Source: Lepas anatifera (lineage: Eukaryota; Arthropoda; Thecostraca; Lepadidae). Taken from it: a DNA stretch of 64,000 nt. The stretch is from assembly GCA_034440635.1 (NCBI GenBank), contig JAOTON010001526.1, positions 4,535,001 to 4,599,000 of the forward strand, read 5' to 3'. Numbering within the stretch: position 1 is the first letter of the stretch; each line of letters starts with the position of its first letter. The position numbers and the translations under genes are program-made. Shown in pieces: positions 34,607-45,612 of the stretch. The notes beneath the pieces are model-generated. The model had not been told where the DNA came from. It worked only from the letters and a program-made list of their open reading frames with translations, and did not search any database.

Positions 34607-37600
34607 TTGGTCTTATTGGGAAATTCCCATTATTTAAATCAGTCTGCTGAGAAAAAGCCGGCAGTAGCAGCACTCCAAGAAACCCTCTTTAATGATAATG
34701 ATAATGACAAATTCAAAATCTCGGGTTACTCTTGGTACCGCCATAATGTAAACGCTACTGTCCGTAAAGGAGGCAATGCCATCCTTATCAAAAATAGCAT
34801 CCCTCACAGCCAAGTGCCTTTGGTAACGCCACTCGACTGTGTCGCTATTAATGTAGAAATTCAGCACGTCAAATTGACGGTGATTTCACTGTACATCTCT
34901 CCAAGCGATCCTCACCCGTCGGCTCGGGACCTCGCCCAACTTTTTGGCACAAATTCCCGGCCCTTTGCTACTACTTGGAGACTTGAACGGTCATCATCCC
35001 TCATGGGGCAGCGCCACCACCACTCGCAGAGGCGAAATCATCTATGACACAATAGACTCTCAAAATCTAGTTATCTTAAATAACGGCGCTCCGACCCACC
35101 AAGCAATGCGCGGTGGCCATTCTGACACTGCTTTTGACATCTCGTGCTGCTCTCCTAGAATTGCGTCACTGTTCACCTGGGATGTCGAAGACTACCCAGG
35201 AATGAGCGATCACCTCCCAATAAAAATTGGTATTCCCAAAGGCTCAATCGACCATGTTACTCTTTTTACACCCTCATGGAATCTAAAACGTGCCGACTGG
35301 AACAAGTTTGAGGCAGAGGTCGACCTCACACTTGTCACCGGAGGTGGCCCCGACTCGGCAGACATTGACTCGGTACTAAAAGCCATCAGCTCAGCAGCAC
35401 ATTTAGCAATACCAAAAAGTCAAGGCCTCCGACAGAAAAAAGGAGCCCCATGGTGGAATGCAGAGACGGCACACGCCAAAGCTCAAATGATTAGAGACAG
35501 GAAAGCCTATGAGAGGAGGGCACACAGCCCTACTCGCAATGCCTTCCGGGCAGCCAAAGCCCACTTTCAAAACACGTGCAAGCGGGTCCAAAAAAGATAG
35601 TTTCAACGCATTCGTTTCTAAATTCAACCGCTTCACACCCATTTCACAAATCTGGAAAACCATTGGAGCTTTCTCTGCGAAACGGCCGCCCCGTGGATCC
35701 TTCCCTCAACTGACAATCTCCGGCCAAAACATCGCGGCACCCAAGGAAGTTATGGACGCCTTTGCTGATCATTACAATGGCGTTGCAGCCAACAGTTCCT
35801 ACAACAAGCGCTCAAAAGATCAGACCGAATGGTGCAAACGCCGCACATTCTTCAATTCTAGTAATCAGGAGTACTATAACGTACCTTTTACAATGACCGA
35901 ACTAAATTACTCCATTAGCAAGTGTGGAAACACTGCAGTGGGCCCGGATGAGATTCACTACTCTTTCTTCAGGCACCTCAGCCAGACAGCACTAAAATAC
36001 CTTCTCTCGGCCATTAACAACATGTTCCTTAGCGACTCGTTCCCCACTATGTGGCGGGAGAGTGTCATCATTCCCATTCCAAAACCTGGCAAAGAAAAAA
36101 CAGGCCCTAAAGGTTATCGCCCCATTTCGCTTACTAGCTGTGCTAGCAAGCTTGTAGAGCGCATGGTCAACGTAAGACTGCACAAAATTCTCGAAAAGAA
36201 ACTCGATGCTATACAATCGGGTTTCCGGCGCGGGCGAGCCACCACTGACAATCTGATCAAACTGATCAGTGACGTCTAAAATGGCTTCTACAAGAAGCAA
36301 GTCACAATTGCTGCATTCTTAGATATCAAGTCGGCCTTCGATCGTGTACAAAAAGACGTCCTTTTGTATAAACTCTGTAAACTGGGAGTCCATGGCCACC
36401 TTGCTAGATTCATTGAAAACTTTCTCAGGGACAGAAAATTCAAAGTGCGCTGCGGCACCACCTTTTCCTAGCTGACATCTCAAGACTAGGGCACACCCCA
36501 GGGTAGCGTTTTATCTCCGACCCTCTTCCTAGTCATGATCAATGACATTTTTTCCAAAAAGCTACCGCCTGGAAATAAGTACTCCCTATTTGCAGATGAT
36601 GTCGCTATTTGGAAATCCACTCCGGTCGACACCAGGCGGCGCAGTCAACCAGAATTCAAAACCGCAACTACCGAATTGCAGGGTAGTCTCGACGACATCC
36701 ATGCTTGGTGCAATTCAATGGGTCTATCACTCTCGGCCGAAAAGTCATCAGTCGTAGTCTTTACCAGGCCAGGTGTGCGACACGCAGTTCCTCAGCTCCA
36801 AATCTCAGGCAAACCCATTGAATGCGCGAAAAGCTTCAAATTCTTAGGCGTCATCCTTGATACCCGCCTTAGTTTTAACGAAAATATTACCAAAGTCGTC
36901 TCTAGCCGTCAAAAACGAGTCAATATCCTTCGCATGCTCGGCGGAACAGAGTACGGTGGGGATCGAAAGACTCTGCTCATGCTCTACAAGTCCTTGATCC
37001 GGCCCATACTTGAATATAATTCGTTCGTGTTTGACTCAACAAACAACACTAATAAGCTAAAGCTAGAGTGCATCCAAAACGCAAGTATCCGGGCAGCCAC
37101 AGGCGCGCTTAGAGAATCCCCCATCACCAGCGTGTTAGTGGACAGTGGGCTGTGCCCTCTCCAAACAAGACGCCACTCCCAGCTTATCTCTTACTATATC
37201 AAGGTCCAATCTACCGATTATCACCCGGCGAAACAATGTTTCGCCCACCCCGGACGTGTATCTAAAACTAATCGGACAACCTGGCCTCCATTTAAGAATA
37301 GAGTAGCTAAGACCCTGGAAACCCTGAACCTTGCGATCCCAGAAGCCATAGGGAAACCCCCACTCTCCCGCTTTTGGACTAGCAAACAGCCCAAAGTCGA
37401 GTTTCTTTTCACCACACGCAAAGAAAACCTCACCACAGAGGAGATCTCTCAGAAATTCTTAGAGTTCCAGTCTAACAACACTAGCAAAACCTTCATCTTC
37501 ACAGACGGCTCTAAAGTGGGCGAAAAAGTAGGCCTCGGCATCTGGGGGCAAAATATTTGCCTCCAAAAGACTTCCGGACAACTGCTCTATCTTTACTGCC

Positions 37601-38296
37601 GAGGCTGTTGCCATTCTAGATACACTAGTCCTGATTAGAACCCTATATATTAATTCAGCCGTCATCTGTTAAGACTCTAAATCTGTTTTGCAAGCTATCA
37701 CTAACGTCATCAACCCCAGCCATCACGTAGTAGCAGACATCCAGAAGGGTATCGACGATATACAAGATGTCTCTTTTCTTTGGATCCCGGGCCACTGCAA
37801 AATTCTCGGAAATGAAAAAGCCGACGAACAGGCCAAAAAATCTCTAGAACTCAGAGACGTAACACCTCTCAAATGGTCTGGAGACGATAGCAAAGCTCTC
37901 CTCCAGAACCATATCCGGAAGTACATCCAAAATGACTGGACCACTAACTACAGCGCCAATTTATTCCATATAAAGCCTAACATCGGCTACTGGCCCAGCT
38001 CCAACCAAAACAGTCGCCGGCGTGAGGTCATCCTGACCAGACTCAGAAGCGGACACACCAAATTAAATGCCTATGGGCGTGTAGGTACCTGTGGTACCTG
38101 CTCTGCCATGGAAAATCCCTACCATATCCTCATCGACTGTCCCCAGCACGATGCCCATAGGCAGCCCATGCTAGATTATTGCCGCATCAGAAATATCCCA
38201 GTAAACCTTTCCACTCTTCTCGGCAATGATCACCCTGAGCTGCTGGACAAGCTCTTTACATTCCTGAAGGCTGCTAGGCTCGAGAGCTTTATCTGA
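34607..38296 (+). pseudogene. ORF2 of the I-like LINE: endonuclease, reverse transcriptase, RNase H
   Basis: The endonuclease begins with VAALQETLF and continues across a frameshift near 34940 with LLLLGDLNGHHPSWGS and MSDHLPI. Another frameshift near 35590 leads into the reverse transcriptase: VGPDEIHYSFF, PIPKPGKEKTGPKGYRPISL, FRRGRATTDNL, stop at 36277, FLDIKSAFDRV, two TAG stops near 36470-36490, TPQGSVLSPTLF, then the catalytic FADD at 36589-36600. RNase H starts IFTDGSKVG near 37495, shifts frame near 37580 and continues with FLWIPGHCKILGNEKADEQA. A Cys-His cluster (CGTCSAMENPYHILIDCPQH) follows at about 38090-38150. At least three frameshifts and three stops make it inactive. Confidence 0.88.
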
Positions 38297-38492
38297 ACGT
38301 CTATGGTGGCAGGTATGAAAAATACCTGCATCCGAGAACACCCCTCATACGAGAAATAACAATTACACTATAACCGTTCCTCTGACAAATTTAAACAATA
38401 GGTGCTTCAAACTAGGTTTTAACTGTCTGGTCCTAAGGTATGGTAGACTCAGAATAACTCCCACCTTAGGAAAAAACAAAACAAAACAAAAC

Positions 38493-39488
38493 AAAAGTTC
38501 ACCTAACCAACTAACCCTATCTAACCATCCGTTCATGTTTGCTAACCAACTAACCCTAACTTAAGGACTACTAACCATACAAACCACATCTAAGACTAAC
38601 AACTAACCAACTCACACCCCTCCCTAACACTCTATCTGTTCTATTACCCTTCTCTCTTCCTCTATGCGGCGGCTACCCAGCCAGAGAGGGTGCTGTAACC
38701 TCACCTCATGGTTGCAGGATAAAGACCCGCGGCATCACGTCATGGTGCTTGCGGGTGTTTCTAATAACCCAAAATTATTCTTTTCAATGGAGGAACTCGA
38801 GTAACGTAAGCAAACGGCTATTGGATAACAAGGAACAAAATAAAAAACTAATCTTTACGCTGGCAAGCCTCTTCACGTACCCTTTTAAATCCTACCTGTG
38901 CCCCAGGCTCGGCATCTCTGCCGTAGCAATCCCTTTCCCTCGCAAGTGTTGCTACACTTCGCGACCCATTCCTTGAAATAAGATTCGTCCCTTTGTTCTG
39001 CGACATTAAAGTAAACACCCCTCTCGGAAAATTCTCCCCCACACTTTAGAGGCGGGCAAAGGTGCTTTGCACAGAACGCCTTATAAAAAGCCCTTAACTA
39101 ACAAAGCGTCCCTCAGATTGTGTTGCATTGTAGTACTAGGCAGTACTATGCCGAGTCAGCTCAGAGCAGCTGAGACAGTTCAGTGGACATATTAGACTAG
39201 AACAGTGAGATACCAGTGTGTGTGTGCAAGGACAGCCACAGATTAGCAGATGTGAATACAGACTGATGAGCTCAGCTCATAGTGAGGCAGACGCCCACAG
39301 TGCTGCAGAAGATAGTATGTCAGTAGAGCGAGGAAGGTTTTTTAAGGTCAAGTACAGACAAGAGAGTGCTGGAGCTTTGGCTAAGTTACATCACCTGTTC
39401 ACAACGCCAGGTACAAATAAATCGACAATTAAGGAAACCACGTGTCTTCGTCGAAATATGATAAGAGGTCCTACCAACTTAAAAACCA
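38493..39488. other. No gene; short tandem motifs and a repeated TATA-like block
   Basis: 38497-38610 has irregular AACCAACTAACCCT repeats. The block at 39049-39104 recurs inverted at 57015-57072. GTAGTACTAGGCAGTACTATGC near 39131-39152 is a small hairpin. The frame 39218-39508 is not recognisable. Confidence 0.5.
39049..39104 (+). repeat. 56-bp block with TATAAAAAG, shared with 57 kb
   Basis: GGCGGGCAAAGGTGC, TTTGCACAGAACGCC and TTATAAAAAGCCCTTAACT recur on the opposite strand at 57015-57072 with about two mismatches and one indel. The TATAAAAAGCCC could be the promoter of a retroelement terminal region, but flanking similarity stops quickly. Confidence 0.85.
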
Positions 39489-40160
39489 TTATTCACAGCC
39501 ATACCTAAGAGCACTTCTAGATAACAGATGGAATAGCCTGTTTATAGGGAGTGTTTTGTGCGCATAGATTGCGACGCCACCACCGTGCCGGTTACGGTGG
39601 TTAATGAGAGGAGCATGGAAATCGCCGATCCTGTATAAGGCCGGGTTTACATTTTCATCCAGTTTTGTTTCCGTGAGCGCTATAATTTTAACATTATTTG
39701 AGCTTATAAATTGGTGGAGCTCGTCTAATCTTCCTGGCGCAGTTAAACTGTTGATGTTAGCATGTGCAATAGTTAGGTTATTGACGGATATATGGCTGGG
39801 CCCCGGGTTTGGTTGTATCCCTGACATGATCAAAAGTGTTTTCATATTCTTGAGAATGTTAAGTGTTTTCCTCTGAAAATTGGTAGTAATGCTATGCAGT
39901 GTTCCGTGGTAGTGATTTCCTAACTTTTTGGAGGGGTAAGATTTTCCTATCGCGCTGCGGGAGATCCCAGCACGGGCTCTGATGGAAGGGAACGGAACTA
40001 ATGGAGCTGTCTTGAGTGTGTGGCATCTCGTACGAGCCGGCAGCGAACGTGAATATCCACAGTGGGTAAACATCTCAGCAATTCGGGTCCTAACTTGAAG
40101 ACTACCGACGCAGGTGGGTGACACAGCGACAGGACCAGAAATTTGGAAGTCAGAGGTCAT
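39489..40160 (-). mobile_element. L2/CR1-like LINE, ORF2 start with endonuclease and NPGP motif
   Basis: On the minus strand a 223-codon frame contains LLIMSGIQPNPGP (PNPGP at 39798-39812), then LTIAHANINSLTAPGRLDEL, VKIIALTETKLDENVN and HRNRHGGGVAIYAHK, the first conserved blocks of an APE endonuclease. The xNPGP segment before the endonuclease is usual in L2/CR1-like elements and resembles viral 2A peptides. The LINE similarity ends about PINRLFHL. It may be the 5' part of the element at 29.3-31.8 kb, separated by later insertions, or an independent copy. Confidence 0.85.
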
Positions 40161-42339
40161 GAACCCCCGAGCGGCGGCAAGCGGTGCATTATGGGGTTAG
40201 CCGTCATTAGTCCTTTACGGACACAAATCAGCTGACAAGATGGGGCGAAAACACCTTATTGTGAATCATAGAAAACACACGCTTGAAACAATTGAAAACT
40301 CTTGGTTGTATCAATTGCAAAAAAACATTTCCGGCACACGCGGGGTTTCAACAAACCCATTCTGTTCACCATGACATCGACACTCCGCACTTACATACAT
40401 CGCGAAAGCAGGGACACCAGATGCGGTCTGCTTTGGGCTAAATATATTTTAAGTCCCTGTCTGGGATAGCTGCAGGCCATACCTAGTTATTCCCGGCCCA
40501 CTTGGTCAGAGGATCCAGATCATTATGGCGATTGTAACTCGTCAAACCGTTACAGCAGATATTAGAGATGAATTCTGCAGGTGAAAAATAACAAGAAGCA
40601 CTGAAGAACAACTAGGCAAACTTTGAAAACTGCACGCGACGGGACATTGTAATATTCAAATTCAAGATATTATACACAATACTTGGTCTACAAAACCCTA
40701 GTAAATATTATCGTCGGACAATATTCCTAAATTCCTTAGAGGTCTGCCCACAAAATATTACTAAAACATTTACCCGCTTATGTGTTTGAATACTCTTCAA
40801 GAAGAGGCCAATCAAAGATGGATTATATTCTGAATGTGCCCTACTTCGTAATAAGCGACTCGAATCATAACACAATCAAACGAAGTTTTGGACTCGGATT
40901 TTAAAGACATATTTCCGTGTCCGATGCATTAGAAGCGAAAAAACAATTTGAAAAAATCATTGCGCTCTCCTCACGTCGACCATTTGTCTGTCATCGTGAC
41001 ATGAAACAGCCACGACTTCATAAAGCAAGTACAGATGAGTTGAGACGATCAGTGGGCCAAGGATGATCTGCCCTCACATCATGAGCGGTACTCACCACAT
41101 GCTCAGTGGCTCAGAAGGGTGATGTCGTCACGTGACCAGCCGATCAGCTGGCCCGGCTCGGCCCGCCCCAGCCCACTAACAAGGGCCAGCAGACGGCCAA
41201 GCAGCTCAGTGCCAAGGGCGAGCTCAGGTCACATTGGGAGGAAACGTCTCGTGAACTGGTAGAAGCACTGTCTTAGGCAAGAAGAAGAAAATATACATGC
41301 TCATGACACACTATCGAAAAAGAGCTCTACTCAATACACTTTCTAATGGTTTGCAACAGGGTGCCTTCCTCCAGCTTTACATGCTTTGGCAGCTCGTTCA
41401 AAAGATTGGGTCTCCTGACTTATTTTTGGGCTAAATAGTGCAAATCATGAACAGTGACGAATAGCGCTATAAAAATTCTTATTTAACCTTTGCAGTCAGT
41501 TTTCGACAACAAACGGTCGAAAATACGTTTTTTCGGTCACATTTTCATTAAAAAATACGGGCCCCCATCATGTACGGGCCCCCTTTCGGGCCGGGTGCCC
41601 CCCAATCGAAAACATAAAGTTGCGCCCCAGGTTCCACTGTATGTTTATCAGAGTGTATATTAATCAGCCTAATCGGAGTACACTGCCCTAAAACCCTCGA
41701 TGAGAATAAACTGGCTCGTTTTTTTAATCGGTGTTTCTTTTCAGCAGCAATGGAATATTGAACGCGGTTTCATTTTGCACCTAGCAAATATTTTTGCGCC
41801 AGGAATTTCACATTTTAATCTATTTTTACTCCTTCAATTCCAGTTAACACTGTTGCGGTTTAGCTGACAGTCTTTTTAATCCAGTGGTATAATAATATGC
41901 CCTCAAAACACATGCATTTTTGCATTACACCGGTAAAAATGTATTGTGGAATAATGCTGGAGAGGGGAGCTGATTTTGGCACCGTAGAAATAATCCTAAA
42001 AGTGGCGTACTTTTTGGTAGTTGATGTTTTCACCACCCACAGGCTGGGGTTTTATTATTCCTGTTTCATGACATTTCACACTTCTCAATCTAAAAATATC
42101 GGGTGTAAAATATTCACGGAAAGAAGAGTGAATTTTGGCACCGTAGAAAAAAACCAAATTTCTGGCGTACTTTTTTCAGTGTACTGTTTTTCTTTAGGAT
42201 GAAAATAGAAGCAACTAAATTCCCTTATTGCTCGTGTGAAAACGCCTAATAAGATATCATTGCTCCAAAGATGAGAAATGATATGCAGAATGCATGATGT
42301 GGTATGTATTCACATTCACATGGTCTGTGCTCCCTTCAG
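40161..42339. other. Intron 2, no gene recognised
   Basis: Unique AT-rich DNA. The frame 41897-42202 resembles no known protein. No paired termini or arrays were found. Confidence 0.4.
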
Positions 42340-42515
42340 AAAGGCCCGCTGTCTGCTGGCGCTGAGACGGTACAGCGAGGCCCGACTGGCCTGTCAGCAG
42401 CTGATCTCAGCGCTGGACCACGCCCACTTGGAGGCAGGTCAACGCGCCCAATGGCAAAAAGAGGCGCAGAAGATGCTCTCCCTCTTCGAGAAGGCGAAAC
42501 ACCAAACAGATGCGG
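42340..42515 (+). CDS. SMYD4: SMYD4-like exon 3: third TPR and linker
   Basis: The acceptor TGTGCTCCCTTCAG ends at 42339 and the donor after GATGCGG at 42515 is GTGAGT. The first base completes the Arg codon split by intron 2. The intact frame then reads KARCLLALRRYSEARLACQQ and LISALDHAHLEAGQRAQWQK, followed by a charged helix with EAQKMLSLFEKAKHQTDA. The RKARCLLALRRYSEA pattern is the TPR helix that follows GYPxxLxxK in SMYD4 proteins. This exon needs no frame correction and ends with one base of a Gly codon. Confidence 0.85.
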
Positions 42516-42748
42516 GTGAGTAGATGATGAGGAGACGATGGTGTAACGTTCTATTTTGATGTTGATGTAATAACGGTAACATTATTCGATGTGATAGTCA
42601 AAATAGTTTCGCAACGGGCACTGAGGCAAAATCTGCCCCCCCCGATTGTAAATCTTGGATGCGCCTGTTTTGGACCGTCAGAGAGGGTTGGGAAACACGA
42701 AAAATTACGTACCTGCCACAAGCGGATCCAGGGTATCCGATCGGGGGA

Positions 42749-42829
42749 GGCGTACACATCGTCGATGGGTGGGGATGTACACATCGTCGATGAGAGGGGG
42801 GTGGGGGGGCGTACCCATCGTCGATGGGA
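42749..42829. repeat. Short tandem repeat (ACATCGTCGATGGG), 3 copies
   Basis: GTACACATCGTCGATGGG occurs three times with spacers of G-rich sequence of different length. A hAT-like end CACAAGCGGATCCAGGG lies just upstream at 42717. Its partner is not clear. Confidence 0.8.
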
Positions 42830-42840
42830 GGTGGGTGAGT

Positions 42841-44574
42841 AACTAAATAGGCTTAGTCAAGGTATGTGAATCTAGCTGCACTCCTTTCACATTACCAAAA
42901 ATATCAATGAGACATAATCGACCATACAAGTTTCGAAACTGGTGTTGAGACAAGCGAAAGGTCACTGCACTTGAACACTATAAATTATGGTGACAGAAAC
43001 TACCTAGGCAACCAATTTTATTTTGCTGAAATTTTGGAAGTAAGAGAAGGGTACCGCCTATAAATCAGAATTGATGTAATGTTACAGCTGCACCGTTCTG
43101 CGCATGCCCAGTAGGCGTTGGGGCATTCCACGACAAATCGACCAAGCGATAACACCTTCAATCTCAGATTGTGATGAAAAGTTGTCACAGGGGTTGTCCA
43201 AGGCTTAGATTATGCTGTGAAATTTTTAGCTTCATCCGTCCAGTGGTTTTTAAGTTATGGCCTCAGGCAGTTTTTGGACCCAACGAAAAACCTTACTTTT
43301 CCAATAGATCTTCGAGACTAACCGTGATAACTATCTAAAATTGTAACTATCTAAAATTGTATATGCTTGGAATCGTGAAGCTCTTAATAACAATTTGGTA
43401 CCTCTGAATTTAAATTTTCTAAGAAAAATAATATAATTTTACTGGTGACCTAGGATCAGGTCACGTGACCCTCAGGGGACCGATTCTCACTTGCCGTATT
43501 CGTCTGGCAAGTAGAGATCGGAGCGACGGGGATTGGCGCGCCCGGGGCCCCGGTCAGCCCTGTAAGGCACGTCGTCAAATCACCGCGGACACATCATGTC
43601 TAGCCCTCCGGCGGCCGACGCCACTTCTAGCCTTCTGCGGTGGTGCTGAAGACTGCCTCTGCTTGCCCTTTGTTACCTGGTCGGTAGCCGTATTGAATCG
43701 GGTCAACCCTGTCCTGCACCTCTCAATATGTGGCTGCTGTTTGTTTTTGTTCTCTTATTTTGTTTATTATTTTCAGATCCTCTCCTCTTTTTATACTTTA
43801 GTTTTTGGTTCTAGAGTTATCTGCCTTCTTTAGCAATTTATGGATGTAAGGCGCCCACGGGTGGGTCAGTCCCGAGGGCTCCAACACACCCCCTTTGGCC
43901 CAGATATCTCTATCCAACTGGGCAGGGGCGTAGGAACGATTTGAAAAGTGGGGGGGACCAACCTTAGAGGGGGCCCACCTCAAGGGGGCCCCAGTCCATG
44001 GGGGCCCATAATTATAAAAAAATTAGTTAGCTCGTTTGGTGTCAATAAGGCACGCATGCACACTAGGATGCCAACGTATGGAAAATTGAGGAATTAAATT
44101 TTGCCCTATGATTTTGATTTGTACCTATTATGATCTAATAAATCATAGTTAAACGCAAACAAACTTTTTTGGTTTTTACCTAGAACCAGTTCAAATACGA
44201 AATACATTTTTAAGCTCTTTTGGAGGATTTCAATCATTTTTTACCACGAGTGCGTTTCTTATATTTACAGATGTTTAGGCCCTTTTATCACATTTACAAA
44301 ATTAAAAACTGTTTAGAAAACTACAGACAATGCTTTGATACCAAACAGCCTCACTTCGCTATGCCTAATCAACATTTTGCTTATTTAATGGCAAAAATGG
44401 GAACATTTATTTATGCTGTTACGGATCCCTCCTTTCTATCATTAGAGATTGATTTAGGTAAAGGCTGATCACAATAAATACGTCTAGCTATATTTCGATG
44501 CCTAAAATGCAGAGCTCCAGCATGACTGCAAGTGCAATGTAGGTACTTGATGGCCAGCTTTGTGATGCTGTGGA
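42841..44574. other. Intron 3, no gene recognised
   Basis: Mixed sequence. A hAT-like left end CAGGGGCGTAGGAACG is at 43923, followed by G-rich GGGGGCCC repeats. A possible partner, GGTTCCTATGCCTATG, ends at 45027, but its flanks do not match (CAACTGGG and CCGCCCAG). No host exon was recognised. Confidence 0.4.
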
Positions 44575-44755
44575 GGTGTGGGTGTGGTGATATAGTGGTA
44601 AGCAACCTTGCTTTCCACACGACCAGCCCAGGTTTAAGGCACGGCAGATTCCTTGTGCAAGGAGCAATTTGACTCCCAAGAAACCCCTCCCAACAGGGGA
44701 AAGAGTTGGCGACGCCATATAACCCTGGCATCGAAGGACGTCACGCCTTTCAATG
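44575..44755 (+). mobile_element. tRNA-derived SINE, diverged copy
   Basis: It shares with 18981-19162 the TATAGTGGTAAGCAACC-type A-box region, the CCCAGGTTTAAGGC B-box region, then TGCAAGGAGCAATTTGACTC, AAACCCCTCCCAACAGGGG and GACGCCATATAACCCTGGC. The tail differs and target duplications are not obvious. Confidence 0.8.
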
Positions 44756-45029
44756 GCTCAGGGACGACTGTTGCTCGGCATTTGATGCGGGGTCCGTATC
44801 CGATTCATGCTTTGTGTTGGGATTGATATGGGATGGAGTTTGATTGGGACCAGTTCTCGGGACTCATTTGGAAACACTCGGGTAATAGGTGCCTTGGTTT
44901 TTTTCACGAAGCGTTCCTCCTCTAGGGGCTTGCAGGCAGTGTACATGCTGATATTTGCATATACGTTGCGGGGGCCCTCCTCAAAAGGGGGACAGTATCC
45001 CCCTGGCCCCCGGTTCCTATGCCTATGCC

Positions 45030-45612
45030 GCCCAGGGGCCGCCAAATTATCTCGGAGGGCCCCAAGTTCCAGACCATGGCTCAGGAACCTAGATCAGTCA
45101 GCTCAAGGGCCCAGACCAGTGCATTAGCCTCGGGACCAGCTTATCAAGTGACCCTACATAAGCACAGGACCCCTAGAAGCTCATCACAGTGGAGCCCCAG
45201 ATGCGCACAGGGTGCCAAATTAGCTTAGGGGCCCGGTTCAGCTCGGGGTCCCCAGGTCGACTTATGTAGGGTCTCAAAACAGCTCAAGGGGCTTGTTCAA
45301 GCTCACGGATCCCAGCTTAGCTCAATGACGCTAGAACAGTTCAGGGGCCCCAGACCAGCTCAGGGCTCTTGTTCAGCACAGGCCAGCTCAGCTCAGGGGC
45401 CCAGATCGGCTGATATAGGGTCCCCTCTCATACCAGCTCAGGGGGCTCCATTCAAGCTCACGGCCCCCAGCTTAGTCCAGGGACCTTAGAAGAGTTCAGG
45501 GCCCCATACCAGATCAGGGGCCCCAGTTAAGCATAGGGGTACCCAGATTAGCTCAGGGCCCCAGCTAGGCTTAGGGTGTCCCAGGGTGTCTGATATATAG
45601 AGTCTCAGAACA
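45030..45612. repeat. Satellite family 2, copy R, left part
   Basis: Units of about 20 bases (CAGACCAGCTCAGGGGCCC) in the same orientation as copy P, arranged in a higher-order period. The variant GATATAGGGTCTCAAAACAG and its relatives recur near 45264, 45412 and 45592. Element B interrupts the array at 45613, and it resumes at 48845. Confidence 0.9.

Larger units (their letters stand above)
33607..38492 (+). mobile_element. I-superfamily LINE with RNase H, nearly full length, broken
   Basis: The order is that of an I/Nimb-type LINE: a 5' region, an ORF1-like frame (33940-34539), then endonuclease, reverse transcriptase and RNase H, a 3' untranslated region and a tail of AAAAC repeats at 38463-38492. 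The left edge is cut by the hAT element, so the true 5' end is uncertain. After the tail come AACCAACTAACCCT-type repeats (38497-38610) that may be part of the element or its target. Confidence 0.88.

Noticed and set aside
43923..45027. Possible hAT element from CAGGGGCGTAGGAACG to GGTTCCTATGCCTATG
   Set aside because: Ends pair only partly and the 8-base flanks differ completely.
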